A DNA stretch of 14,669 nt from DATJJW01 sp035491935 (GTDB lineage: Bacteria; Pseudomonadota; Alphaproteobacteria; ATCC43930; CGMCC-115725): contig DATJJW010000200.1 in assembly GCA_035491935.1 (NCBI GenBank), forward strand, positions 1 to 14,669, read 5' to 3'. The notes beneath the pieces were generated by a model. That model did no database searches. It had not been told where the DNA came from and saw only the letters and a program-made list of their open reading frames with translations. Position numbers and translations under genes: made by a program. Shown here in pieces: positions 1-5,930 of the stretch (positions are counted from its first letter, which is position 1; the number at the start of each line of letters is the position of its first letter).

Positions 1-390
1 GCCGCCCGGACCTGGCCGCAGGGTACCGGCAAAGTTGGGGTCGTCGGGTTCTGCCTCGGCGGCCAATTGGCGGTGAAGGCGGGCCTCAAGGCCAGGGCCG
101 ATGCCGTGGTCTCGTTCTACGGTGTGCAGCTGGGCCAGAGCCTGGACGAGATCGCCGATTTGGGTTGCCCGGCGCAGTTCCATTACGGCGATGCCGACCA
201 GCATGTGCCGGCCGAAACGCGGGCTGCCATCGACGGTCTGGCCAAGCGCCGCGCCAATATCACCAGCTTCACCTATCCGGGCGCCGTCCACGCCTTCTTC
301 AACAGCTTCCGTCCGCAGGGCTTCGACCCTGCGGCATATGACCAGTCGCGCGCCCGCATGCTCGCCATGCTGCAAGAAGCGCTTCGCTGA
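1..390 (+). CDS. Dienelactone hydrolase family protein (5'-truncated)
   Basis: The reading frame is open from base 1, so the N-terminus lies outside the window. The visible 129 residues hold the expected catalytic triad of the family. The nucleophile Cys is in a G-F-C-L-G-G elbow (Cys codon at 52-54). The Asp is in a G-D-A-D-Q-H-V-P loop (codon 196-198). The His is in G-A-V-H-A-F-F (codon 289-291). Cys rather than Ser as nucleophile is typical of carboxymethylenebutenolidases, which open enol-lactones formed during aromatic ring degradation; other members hydrolyse different esters or lactones. It sits 14 bases ahead of the crotonase gene and is probably in the same operon. The family call is firm; the substrate is unknown. 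An internal TTG at 67 is not a credible start because it would delete the nucleophile. Confidence 0.88.
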   Translation, partial: AARTWPQGTGKVGVVGFCLGGQLAVKAGLKARADAVVSFYGVQLGQSLDEIADLGCPAQFHYGDADQHVPAETRAAIDGLAKRRANITSFTYPGAVHAFFNSFRPQGFDPAAYDQSRARMLAMLQEALR

Positions 391-397
391 AGGGAGG
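391..397 (+). promoter_or_regulatory. Strong Shine-Dalgarno for the crotonase gene
   Basis: AGGGAGG lies seven bases before the ATG at 405. It overlaps the end of the upstream stop codon region and fixes the start of the downstream gene, which indicates close translational linkage with the dienelactone hydrolase gene. Confidence 0.75.
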
Positions 398-404
398 AAA
401 ACCC

Positions 405-1151
405 ATGCAGACCCCGCCCAAGGATATCGTCGAGATCAAGCGTGAGGGTGCCGTGCTCGACATCCTGCTGACCGATCCAGATCACGGCAACCTCGTGTCG
501 AACGAGGCAGGCGACAAGATCGTGGCGGCACTGGATGCACTCGACCCGGCAGTCAAGCTCATCCGCATCAGTTCGACCGGACATGATTTCTGCAAGGGCC
601 GCATCTCGCCGATGCCGCCGCCGGGCTCGGTGGTGACCGGCCACGACATCCGGCGGCGGGTCGCCGATCCGGCGCTGCGCGTCTATGACGCGATCCGCCA
701 TGTGCCGGTGCCGGTGATGAGCGTCGTGCGTGGCGCCGCTGCCGGCTATGGCTGCGGGCTGGTCGCGGCCAGCGATATCGCGATCGCGGCCGAGGAGGCG
801 GTGTTCCTGATCCCCGAGCTCGAACGCAACATCCCGCCGACTTTGGTGCTGACCGCGGCGCTCGGCCGCCTGCCGCACAAGGCGGCGGCCTGGATGGTGA
901 TGAGCCGTGAGCCGGTTTCCGCCAAACAGGCCTGCGATTGGGGGCTGGTTAGCAAGGTCGTGCCGATGGCGGGCCTCCAGACCGAGGTCGATGCCTTGAG
1001 TGCGACCATCACGGGCTACGCGCCGGAAGCGGTGGCGGCGGTCAAGGAATACCTGCTCTATGCCGCGGGGCTTTCGGGGGCGGCGGCGATCAGTCTCGCC
1101 GCCAATATCGCCGGCACCGCGCTTTCCGCGCGCTTCGCGGGCCCGCGCTGA
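405..1151 (+). CDS. Enoyl-CoA hydratase/isomerase (crotonase) family protein
   Basis: 248 residues, the usual length for a crotonase. The first oxyanion-hole segment is around residues 60-67 (H-D-F-C-K-G-R). The second is R-G-A-A-A-G-Y-G-C-G-L at 109-119, followed by S-D-I. The P-E pair at 137-138 matches the catalytic Glu164 of rat enoyl-CoA hydratase. The position matching Glu144 is Gly118, and the usual I-P-G-x-G-G stretch is replaced by N-I-P-P-T-L. Hydratases normally need both Glu residues, so this is more likely an isomerase, hydrolase, lyase or other CoA-thioester enzyme than a plain hydratase. It lies between a dienelactone hydrolase and molybdenum hydroxylase subunits, which points to a CoA-linked step in ring degradation. 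The substrate cannot be told from sequence. Confidence 0.85.
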   Translation: MQTPPKDIVEIKREGAVLDILLTDPDHGNLVSNEAGDKIVAALDALDPAVKLIRISSTGHDFCKGRISPMPPPGSVVTGHDIRRRVADPALRVYDAIRHVPVPVMSVVRGAAAGYGCGLVAASDIAIAAEEAVFLIPELERNIPPTLVLTAALGRLPHKAAAWMVMSREPVSAKQACDWGLVSKVVPMAGLQTEVDALSATITGYAPEAVAAVKEYLLYAAGLSGAAAISLAANIAGTALSARFAGPR

Positions 1152-1154
1152 ATT

Positions 1155-1649
1155 ATGCCGGACGACATGGCCCCGGTCCTCAAACGGATCGACCTCACCG
1201 TCAATGGCCGAAAGGTCTCGGCCGAAGTCGAGCCGCGCCTGCTGCTGGTCCAGTTCATCCGTGAGCATCTGCGGCTCACCGGCACCCATGTCGGCTGCGA
1301 TACGACGCAATGCGGCGCCTGCACCGTGCATGTCGATGGCCGTTCGGTGAAGAGCTGCACCATGCTGGCGGTACAGGCGGCGGGCGCGACGGTCAGGACC
1401 ATCGAGGATCTGGCCGACGGCGACGATCTGCATCCGATGCAGGCGGCGTTCCGCGAGCATCACGGGCTGCAATGCGGCTTCTGTACGCCCGGCATGATCA
1501 TGAGCTCGGTGGCGCTGGTCGAGCGCAACCCCGATCCCTCGGAGCACGAGGTGCGCGACTGGCTCGAAGGCAATATCTGCCGCTGCACCGGCTACCAGAA
1601 CATCGTCGATGCGGTGCTGGACGCAGCAAAGCACATGCGGGCCAAGTGA
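1155..1649 (+). CDS. [2Fe-2S] subunit of a xanthine dehydrogenase/CODH-type molybdenum hydroxylase
   Basis: 164 residues with all eight cluster-binding cysteines. Cys48, 53, 56 and 68 form the N-terminal plant-ferredoxin-type cluster (G-C-D-T-T-Q-C-G-A-C). Cys107, 110, 142 and 144 form the C-terminal helical cluster (Q-C-G-F-C-T-P-G and C-R-C-T-G-Y). These small subunits pass electrons from the molybdenum site to FAD in cytoplasmic heterotrimeric hydroxylases or reductases, such as CO dehydrogenase CoxS, 4-hydroxybenzoyl-CoA reductase or N-heteroaromatic hydroxylases. The start lies only 3 bases past the crotonase stop and has no clear Shine-Dalgarno, so translational coupling is likely. The next gene starts 1 base after its stop. 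Which member of the superfamily it belongs to cannot be decided without the large subunit. Confidence 0.93.
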   Translation: MPDDMAPVLKRIDLTVNGRKVSAEVEPRLLLVQFIREHLRLTGTHVGCDTTQCGACTVHVDGRSVKSCTMLAVQAAGATVRTIEDLADGDDLHPMQAAFREHHGLQCGFCTPGMIMSSVALVERNPDPSEHEVRDWLEGNICRCTGYQNIVDAVLDAAKHMRAK

Positions 1650-1650
1650 C

Positions 1651-2445
1651 ATGTACGCCTTCGACTATCAGCGCCCGAATTCGATCGAGGAGGCGGCCGA
1701 GATCCTGGCCGCCGACGAGGAGGCCCGGCCGCTTGCCGGCGGCATGACCCTGATCCCGACCTTGAAGCAGCGTCTGGCCCAGCCCACCATTCTGGTCGAT
1801 CTCGGCGGCATCGAAGCCTTGCGCGGCGTCAGGGTCGAGGGCCGGACCGTCACCATCGGCGGCATGACTCGGCATGCCGATGTCGCGATGAACCAGGATC
1901 TCTTGAAGGTGCTGCCGGCACTGGCTGGGCTGGCCGAGGGCATCGGCGATCCGCATGTGCGCAATCGCGGCACCATCGGCGGCTCGATCGCCAATGCCGA
2001 TCCGGCGGCCGATTATCCCTCCAGCGTGCTGGGGCTGAATGCCACCATCGTCACCAGCCGGCGCGAGATACCGGGCGACGCATTCTTCATCGACCTGTTC
2101 GAGACGGCGCTGGAGCCGGGCGAGATCCTGACCGCCGTGCGCTATCCGATCCCCGAACGCGCGGCCTATGTGAAATTCCCCAACCCCGCCTCGCGCTATG
2201 CCACGGTCGGCGTCTTCGTCGCCAAGACCGGCAAGGAGGTGAGGGTGGCGGTCACCGGGGCAGCTGGGTCGGTCTTTCGTATCGAAGAGATGGAGGCGGC
2301 CCTGGCCAGGCGCTTCGACCCTGCCGTCATCGACGGTATCGAAATCTCGCCCGACGGGCTCAATGACGATGTCCACGCTGCGGCCGACTACCGTGCCCAC
2401 CTCATCAAGGTCATGGCGCGCCGTGCGGTGGCAGCTTGCCGATAA
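1651..2445 (+). CDS. FAD-binding subunit of a xanthine dehydrogenase/CODH-type molybdenum hydroxylase
   Basis: 264 residues, a little shorter than CoxM-type subunits (about 290). It has the two FAD-binding signatures of the family: A-G-G-M-T-L-I-P at residues 29-36, and R-N-R-G-T-I-G-G-S-I-A-N-A-D-P at 104-118, followed by A-A-D-Y-P. The ATG at 1651 is chosen because it directly follows the small-subunit stop and gives the usual M-Y-x-F-x-Y-x-R-P N-terminus; the frame stays open back to 1609 but that would overlap the upstream gene. The FAD subunit passes electrons on to the final acceptor. No molybdopterin subunit follows: the gene ends 8 bases before a convergent LuxR gene. The large subunit must therefore lie upstream of the window or elsewhere. 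Confidence 0.93.
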   Translation: MYAFDYQRPNSIEEAAEILAADEEARPLAGGMTLIPTLKQRLAQPTILVDLGGIEALRGVRVEGRTVTIGGMTRHADVAMNQDLLKVLPALAGLAEGIGDPHVRNRGTIGGSIANADPAADYPSSVLGLNATIVTSRREIPGDAFFIDLFETALEPGEILTAVRYPIPERAAYVKFPNPASRYATVGVFVAKTGKEVRVAVTGAAGSVFRIEEMEAALARRFDPAVIDGIEISPDGLNDDVHAAADYRAHLIKVMARRAVAACR

Positions 2446-2453
2446 TATCCTTT

Positions 2454-3272
2454 TCAGGCGTCCAGTGACTGCTCGTACAGCCGGATCAGGTCCTGGCGTG
2501 TCGCGATGTTGAGCTTCAGGAACGCGCGCTTGCGGAAGGTGACGATGCTGCTGGGCATCACGCCCAGCGTGCGGGCGATCTCCTTGGTCGAGCGGCCGAG
2601 CAGCAGCCCGGTGCAGACCTCGATTTCGCGGGCGCTCAACTGATCGTTGGCGTTGGCGAGCTGGCGCGCGACCGACGTATCCCCAGGCTTCAGATAGCGG
2701 CTGTCGTAGTTCGCCACCACCTGAGCATGCTTCCAGGCCAGGGTGGTCAGGAATTCGGCGGTGTCCTCCAGATTGCGCAGGCAGAAATCAGTGAAGGGTT
2801 GGGCATCCGGCGTGCGGTAGAGCCCGATCATGATCGCCTCGTCCTTGACCCGGCGGCAGACCAGCAGCCTTTCATGGACGTGAACCCGCTCATAGCAGAA
2901 GGTCCGATATTCCGAGGGCGGGATCGCGTCCCATGCCTGGCTGCGCAGCGTCATGTTCCAGTCGCCATCGGCCAGGACCGAGCGCATGGCGGGGTCGAGC
3001 TTCCAATAGCCATCGGCATAGCGCGCCGAGGCCCTGCGCGCGAAATCCCGATCCGTCACCATGTTGCCGCCGGCGAAGAGGTAACGGATGCGCTTTTGGG
3101 CATCGAGCCGGAAGACCGAGAACATATGCGCCGGCAGGACCGAGAGCACCGCCTGTCCGAAGGCGTCGGGAAAGCTTTCCTCGCCTAGCGTCTCCACCAG
3201 GGGCACATAGGTGCTGACATCATGATCGCCATAGGCGGTGTACCGAACTGCCGTGGCAAGCTGGCCCATCAT
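2454..3272 (-). CDS. LuxR-family transcriptional regulator
   Basis: 272 residues. The C-terminal GerE/LuxR helix-turn-helix spans about residues 212-266: L-S-A-R-E-I-E-V-C, then G-R-S-T-K-E-I-A, then V-T-F-R-K-R-A-F-L-K-L-N. The N-terminal 190 residues look like a ligand-sensing domain. A Y-x-x-x-Y-W-K-L-D-P stretch (85-94) resembles the Y...DP pattern of autoinducer-binding domains, but similar patterns occur in non-quorum LuxR regulators of catabolic genes, which fits better here. The gene is divergent from the aromatic-acid transporter and convergent with the molybdenum hydroxylase operon, so it probably controls one or both. Two adjacent ATGs are possible (3272 and 3269); the GGGGA at 3280-3276 is better spaced for the second. 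No receiver domain is seen. Confidence 0.88.
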   Translation of the reverse strand: MMGQLATAVRYTAYGDHDVSTYVPLVETLGEESFPDAFGQAVLSVLPAHMFSVFRLDAQKRIRYLFAGGNMVTDRDFARRASARYADGYWKLDPAMRSVLADGDWNMTLRSQAWDAIPPSEYRTFCYERVHVHERLLVCRRVKDEAIMIGLYRTPDAQPFTDFCLRNLEDTAEFLTTLAWKHAQVVANYDSRYLKPGDTSVARQLANANDQLSAREIEVCTGLLLGRSTKEIARTLGVMPSSIVTFRKRAFLKLNIATRQDLIRLYEQSLDA

Positions 3273-3384
3273 ACTTCCCCGTGTCGTGCCGTCCCGTTGC
3301 CTCCCGAGACGCCTTTTGCAACAAGAAAGTTACTGTGTTTCCTGAGTTGATTGCAAGAACTGGTCCGAGTGTTCTTCGTCATTC

Positions 3385-3406
3385 TGTCGCGACATATCAG
3401 TATATG
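3385..3406. promoter_or_regulatory. Candidate operator: two abutting palindromes
   Basis: TGTCGCGACA (3385-3394) is a perfect 10-base palindrome. It overlaps CATAT-CAGT-ATATG (3393-3406), an inverted repeat with 5-base arms. They lie about 115-130 bases upstream of the LuxR start, within the AT-rich part of the divergent region, which would suit a regulator binding site. No protein is assigned to it; the repeats could be chance. Confidence 0.35.
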
Positions 3407-3651
3407 GCAGAATAAACTAAGAAATCTTATCATATGTGACTGTCCTCGTCATAGAGTATCGTAAAATTATCCGACGAAAAACTTCAGGTTATTCAATGTT
3501 TTGGGTAACCCATTCTGGGAATGGCCTAAGTCTGCCGGGGAATGTGCCGAGCATCCGCCCGCAATTCTCGCGATATCTTCACGGCTCTATTTCAGTTTTC
3601 CGGAAGCGCGAAGGCAGTGCAGGATATGAAATACAATAAGATTGTACCATG

Positions 3652-3657
3652 TATAAT
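3652..3657 (+). promoter_or_regulatory. Candidate -10 box for the transporter gene
   Basis: A perfect TATAAT reads toward the transporter gene. The matching -35 region at the proper distance is poor (AATACA at 3630-3635 with a 16-base spacer has three consensus matches), which would suit an activator-dependent promoter. A transcript from here would have a leader of about 210 bases containing the palindromes at 3805-3844. Confidence 0.35.
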
Positions 3658-3804
3658 TCGGATATTCCGATCCTCTTGGAAACAGGGGAAACCTCATATT
3701 TCCCGGCATCGTTATCTCCCTTGTCCACACACGAGGAGGACAGACGGGGAGGGGCGCATCCGCTAGTCTCGATGTTCAATGGCGCTCCGGCTGTCCTGCC
3801 GGCG

Positions 3805-3844
3805 CGTCTTGGCAAGACGACCTTGAAGTCGCATCGGTCCGATG
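3805..3844. promoter_or_regulatory. Candidate operator pair upstream of the transporter gene
   Basis: Two perfect hyphenated palindromes sit close together. CGTCTTG-G-CAAGACG is at 3805-3819, and CATCGG-T-CCGATG is at 3832-3844. Their centres are 26 bases apart and the second ends 28 bases before the transporter ATG. They may be operator half-sites for the divergent LuxR protein or another regulator, or short leader hairpins. The two differ in sequence, which argues against one simple repeated site. Confidence 0.4.
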
Positions 3845-3861
3845 AGGCCGTACACATAACC

Positions 3862-3868
3862 GGGGAGG
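3862..3868 (+). promoter_or_regulatory. Shine-Dalgarno for the transporter gene
   Basis: GGGGAGG lies four bases before the ATG at 3873 and decides this start over alternative upstream frames. Confidence 0.6.
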
Positions 3869-3872
3869 TAGA

Positions 3873-5255
3873 ATGTCAGGCAAAGTCATCGATGTGGAGC
3901 GCCTGATCGAGAACAAGCCATTCGGCAGGTTTCACGTCCAGATCGTCGTGCTGTGTTTCCTGATGATGCTGATCGACGGCTTCGATATCAGTATCGGCGC
4001 CTTTGCCGGGCCGGGACTCCTCAAGCAATTCGGCATTTCGCACGCGACCTTGGGTGCGTTCTTCAGCGCAGCGCTGTTTGCCGGCCTGGTCGGGACGCCG
4101 TTCTTCGGCATGCTGGCCGACCGGTATGGACGCAAGAAGATCATCACCTGGGGCGCCATCTTCTTCGGTATCTTCACCTGGGCCTCCGTCATCGCGGCCA
4201 ACTTCCAGCAGATGATCGTGCTGCGCTTTATCGCCAGCATGGGCGTTGCCGGCATCATGCCGATCTGCGTGGCCCTGGCCTCGGAATTCGCGCCCCGCCA
4301 TATCCGCGCGCGTATGGTGACCTGCATGTTCGTCGGCGCGACCTTGGGCGGGGTCGTCTCCGGTCTCGTATCGGTCCGCTTTACAAGCGTATACGGTTGG
4401 CAGATCCTGTTCTGGATCTCCGGCGTGGTGCCGATCCTGCTGGCCTTCGTCCTCATGGCCTGGCTGCCCGAATCCCTGCACTACCTTATTCGCCGCAACC
4501 TGCATCGCGATCGGATCGTCAAGACATTGCGGTGGATGGAGCCTACCCTCGCCGTCGACGAAAATGACACCTTCGTCGTCTCGGAATACAAGAAGCACGA
4601 GGTAAGGGTCTCGGCTTTGTTCGCCGGCCGGCTGGCCATTCTGACGCCGCTCATCTGGGCCGCCAATGTCTGCTCGCTGCTGGTCTTCTATTTCGCCAAT
4701 TCTTGGCTGCCGATCACCCTTGGCAGCTCGAGCCTGGGCACAGCCAACGCGGCCATTGCCACAACCCTGTTCATCATCGGCGGCTCGGTCGGCGGCGTGA
4801 CGGTCTCCCTGCCGCTCGACAAGTTCGGCTTCCTGCCGGTGCCGATCCTGTTCGCCTGCGCCATTCCGGCCCTGATCGCGATCGGCACGCCCGGCCTCGC
4901 GCCTGGTGCGCTTCTGGCCATTATCATCTTGGCGGGCTTTCTCCTCTATGGCGTCCAGTACGGGCTGATCGCCATGGAGGGGCCGTTATTCCCGCCACCC
5001 GTGCGCGGCCGAGGCGTCGGCTTCTGCTTCGCCATCGCCCGGCTTGGCGCCATGATCGGCCCGGCGGTCGGTGGCGTGCTCATCAGCCAGCATATGCCGC
5101 TGCAGAAGATGTTCTTCTTCTTCGCCATCCCGCTCGCTGTCGGCTGCGTCATCACCGCGATCATCACGCCGCTTTATCGTCGGCAGGTCCTGGATGCGCA
5201 ACAGGCCGTGGGCGAGGCGGAAATCGTCAGGGTGGCCAGTAGCGCCGTGCCCTGA
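3873..5255 (+). CDS. MFS transporter, aromatic acid:H+ symporter (AAHS) type
   Basis: 460 residues with about twelve hydrophobic segments, the standard length for the AAHS family. The first membrane helix carries the family-type D-G-F-D motif (residues 35-38). The loop between helices 2 and 3 has G-M-L-A-D-R-Y-G-R-K-K (79-89), the MFS signature. The C-terminal tail after about residue 430 is cytoplasmic and polar. AAHS proteins bring 4-hydroxybenzoate, protocatechuate, gentisate, 3-hydroxyphenylpropionate and similar acids across the inner membrane with protons. Its place next to the LuxR gene and ahead of the homogentisate dioxygenase genes suggests that it imports the substrate of this cluster. 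It is separated from the next gene by 130 bases that include a strong hairpin. Confidence 0.92.
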   Translation: MSGKVIDVERLIENKPFGRFHVQIVVLCFLMMLIDGFDISIGAFAGPGLLKQFGISHATLGAFFSAALFAGLVGTPFFGMLADRYGRKKIITWGAIFFGIFTWASVIAANFQQMIVLRFIASMGVAGIMPICVALASEFAPRHIRARMVTCMFVGATLGGVVSGLVSVRFTSVYGWQILFWISGVVPILLAFVLMAWLPESLHYLIRRNLHRDRIVKTLRWMEPTLAVDENDTFVVSEYKKHEVRVSALFAGRLAILTPLIWAANVCSLLVFYFANSWLPITLGSSSLGTANAAIATTLFIIGGSVGGVTVSLPLDKFGFLPVPILFACAIPALIAIGTPGLAPGALLAIIILAGFLLYGVQYGLIAMEGPLFPPPVRGRGVGFCFAIARLGAMIGPAVGGVLISQHMPLQKMFFFFAIPLAVGCVITAIITPLYRRQVLDAQQAVGEAEIVRVASSAVP

Positions 5256-5293
5256 GGTTGTGAAGAAGCTGACGGCTCGATCTTCTGAGGTGA

Positions 5294-5336
5294 AGCCATG
5301 GTGTCCCTGTCCTCTCACGACGGGGACGCCATGGTT
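5294..5336. other. Long hairpin between transporter and catabolic genes
   Basis: An 18-base stem (5294-5311 with 5319-5336) encloses a 7-base loop (CTCTCAC). The core is CCATGG-x-GTCCC-x-GTC against its complement, with three G-U wobbles and no mismatch. Fewer than four T residues follow, so it is not a classical intrinsic terminator. It could act as a weak terminator, an RNA processing or stabilising element that sets different levels of transporter and enzymes, or a protein-binding inverted repeat. Confidence 0.65.
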
Positions 5337-5385
5337 CTCGCGCCTGCACTAGGCTCGCGAAGCTGTTTGTAAGGGATCGACCATC

Positions 5386-5910
5386 ATGTTGACGCGTCCG
5401 AAGATCAACGGCCTCTACCACTTCGCCTATCCCTGCCGGGATGCGGAGGAGACGCGGGTTTTCTACGAAGATCTCCTTCTGCTGCCGCTCGTCCACTGCA
5501 TGCGGGTCGAGGCCGTGCCCAGTTCGGGCGAGGCGGGTCCGTACGCCCATATCTTCTTCGAGATGGCCGACAACTCCTACATCGCCTTCTTCGATCTGGG
5601 TTCCAACGAGATGCCGGCGCCGTCGCCCAATACGCCGTCCTGGGTCCAGCACCTGGCGCTCGAAGTCGACACGACCGACGAGGTGATGGCCTACAAGAAG
5701 CGGCTGGAAGCGGCCGGGGTCGAGGTGCGCGGTCTGGTCGACCACGAATTCATCAAATCGATCTACTTCTTCGATCCGAACGGGCTGCGGTTGGAGATCA
5801 CGACCCGGACCGAACCGCCGGGATTCATCGAGACGGCCGCCCGCGAGGCCCATGCCCAACTGGCCGAGTGGGGCCGGGAGAAGGCGGCCAAGCTGGCCCA
5901 TCAACATTGA
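5386..5910 (+). CDS. VOC-superfamily (glyoxalase/extradiol dioxygenase-fold) metalloprotein
   Basis: 174 residues: one pair of beta-alpha-beta-beta-beta modules (about 8-140) and a short helical tail. Expected metal ligands are visible: His12 (L-Y-H-F-A), His89 (V-Q-H-L-A-L-E-V) and Glu137 (L-R-L-E-I-T), with Glu59 as a possible fourth. F-F-D-P-N-G (128-133) is the usual final-strand turn. AAGGGA at 5371-5376 is a fitting ribosome binding site. VOC enzymes include isomerases, epimerases, lyases and extradiol dioxygenases. In this operon it could process a ring-cleavage product or substitute for the missing maleylacetoacetate isomerase, but that is only inference from position. It is too short for a typical two-module extradiol dioxygenase. 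Confidence 0.87.
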   Translation: MLTRPKINGLYHFAYPCRDAEETRVFYEDLLLLPLVHCMRVEAVPSSGEAGPYAHIFFEMADNSYIAFFDLGSNEMPAPSPNTPSWVQHLALEVDTTDEVMAYKKRLEAAGVEVRGLVDHEFIKSIYFFDPNGLRLEITTRTEPPGFIETAAREAHAQLAEWGREKAAKLAHQH

Positions 5911-5930
5911 GCCAACGGGAAGACGTATCG

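Larger units (their letters stand above)
3273..3872. other. 600-base divergent regulatory region, no convincing gene
   Basis: This stretch separates the LuxR gene from the divergent transporter gene. Roughly 3315-3540 is visibly richer in A and T than its surroundings, as expected of a promoter region in a GC-rich genome. Short open frames occur (for example 3436-3639 and 3649-3906), but none has a good ribosome binding site, family signature or typical codon use. It contains overlapping palindromes near 3385-3406, a TATAAT at 3652-3657 and two hyphenated palindromes at 3805-3844, all described separately. Confidence 0.7.

Noticed and set aside
273..1652. Long minus-strand open frame of 459 codons opposite the crotonase and iron-sulphur genes
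   Set aside because: It is Arg/His-rich with no family pattern and lies opposite two well-supported genes; typical of GC-rich antisense shadows.
3316..3360. Near-direct repeat TTGCAA..AAGAA / TTGCAAGAA upstream of the LuxR gene
   Set aside because: The match is short and interrupted; I cannot separate it from chance in AT-rich DNA.
3436..3639. 67-codon frame in the AT-rich divergent region
   Set aside because: No ribosome binding site or recognisable similarity; composition matches non-coding surroundings.
3649..3906. 85-codon frame ahead of the transporter, possible leader peptide
   Set aside because: No Shine-Dalgarno, its ATG sits almost on the -10-like box, and it runs 34 bases into the transporter gene.
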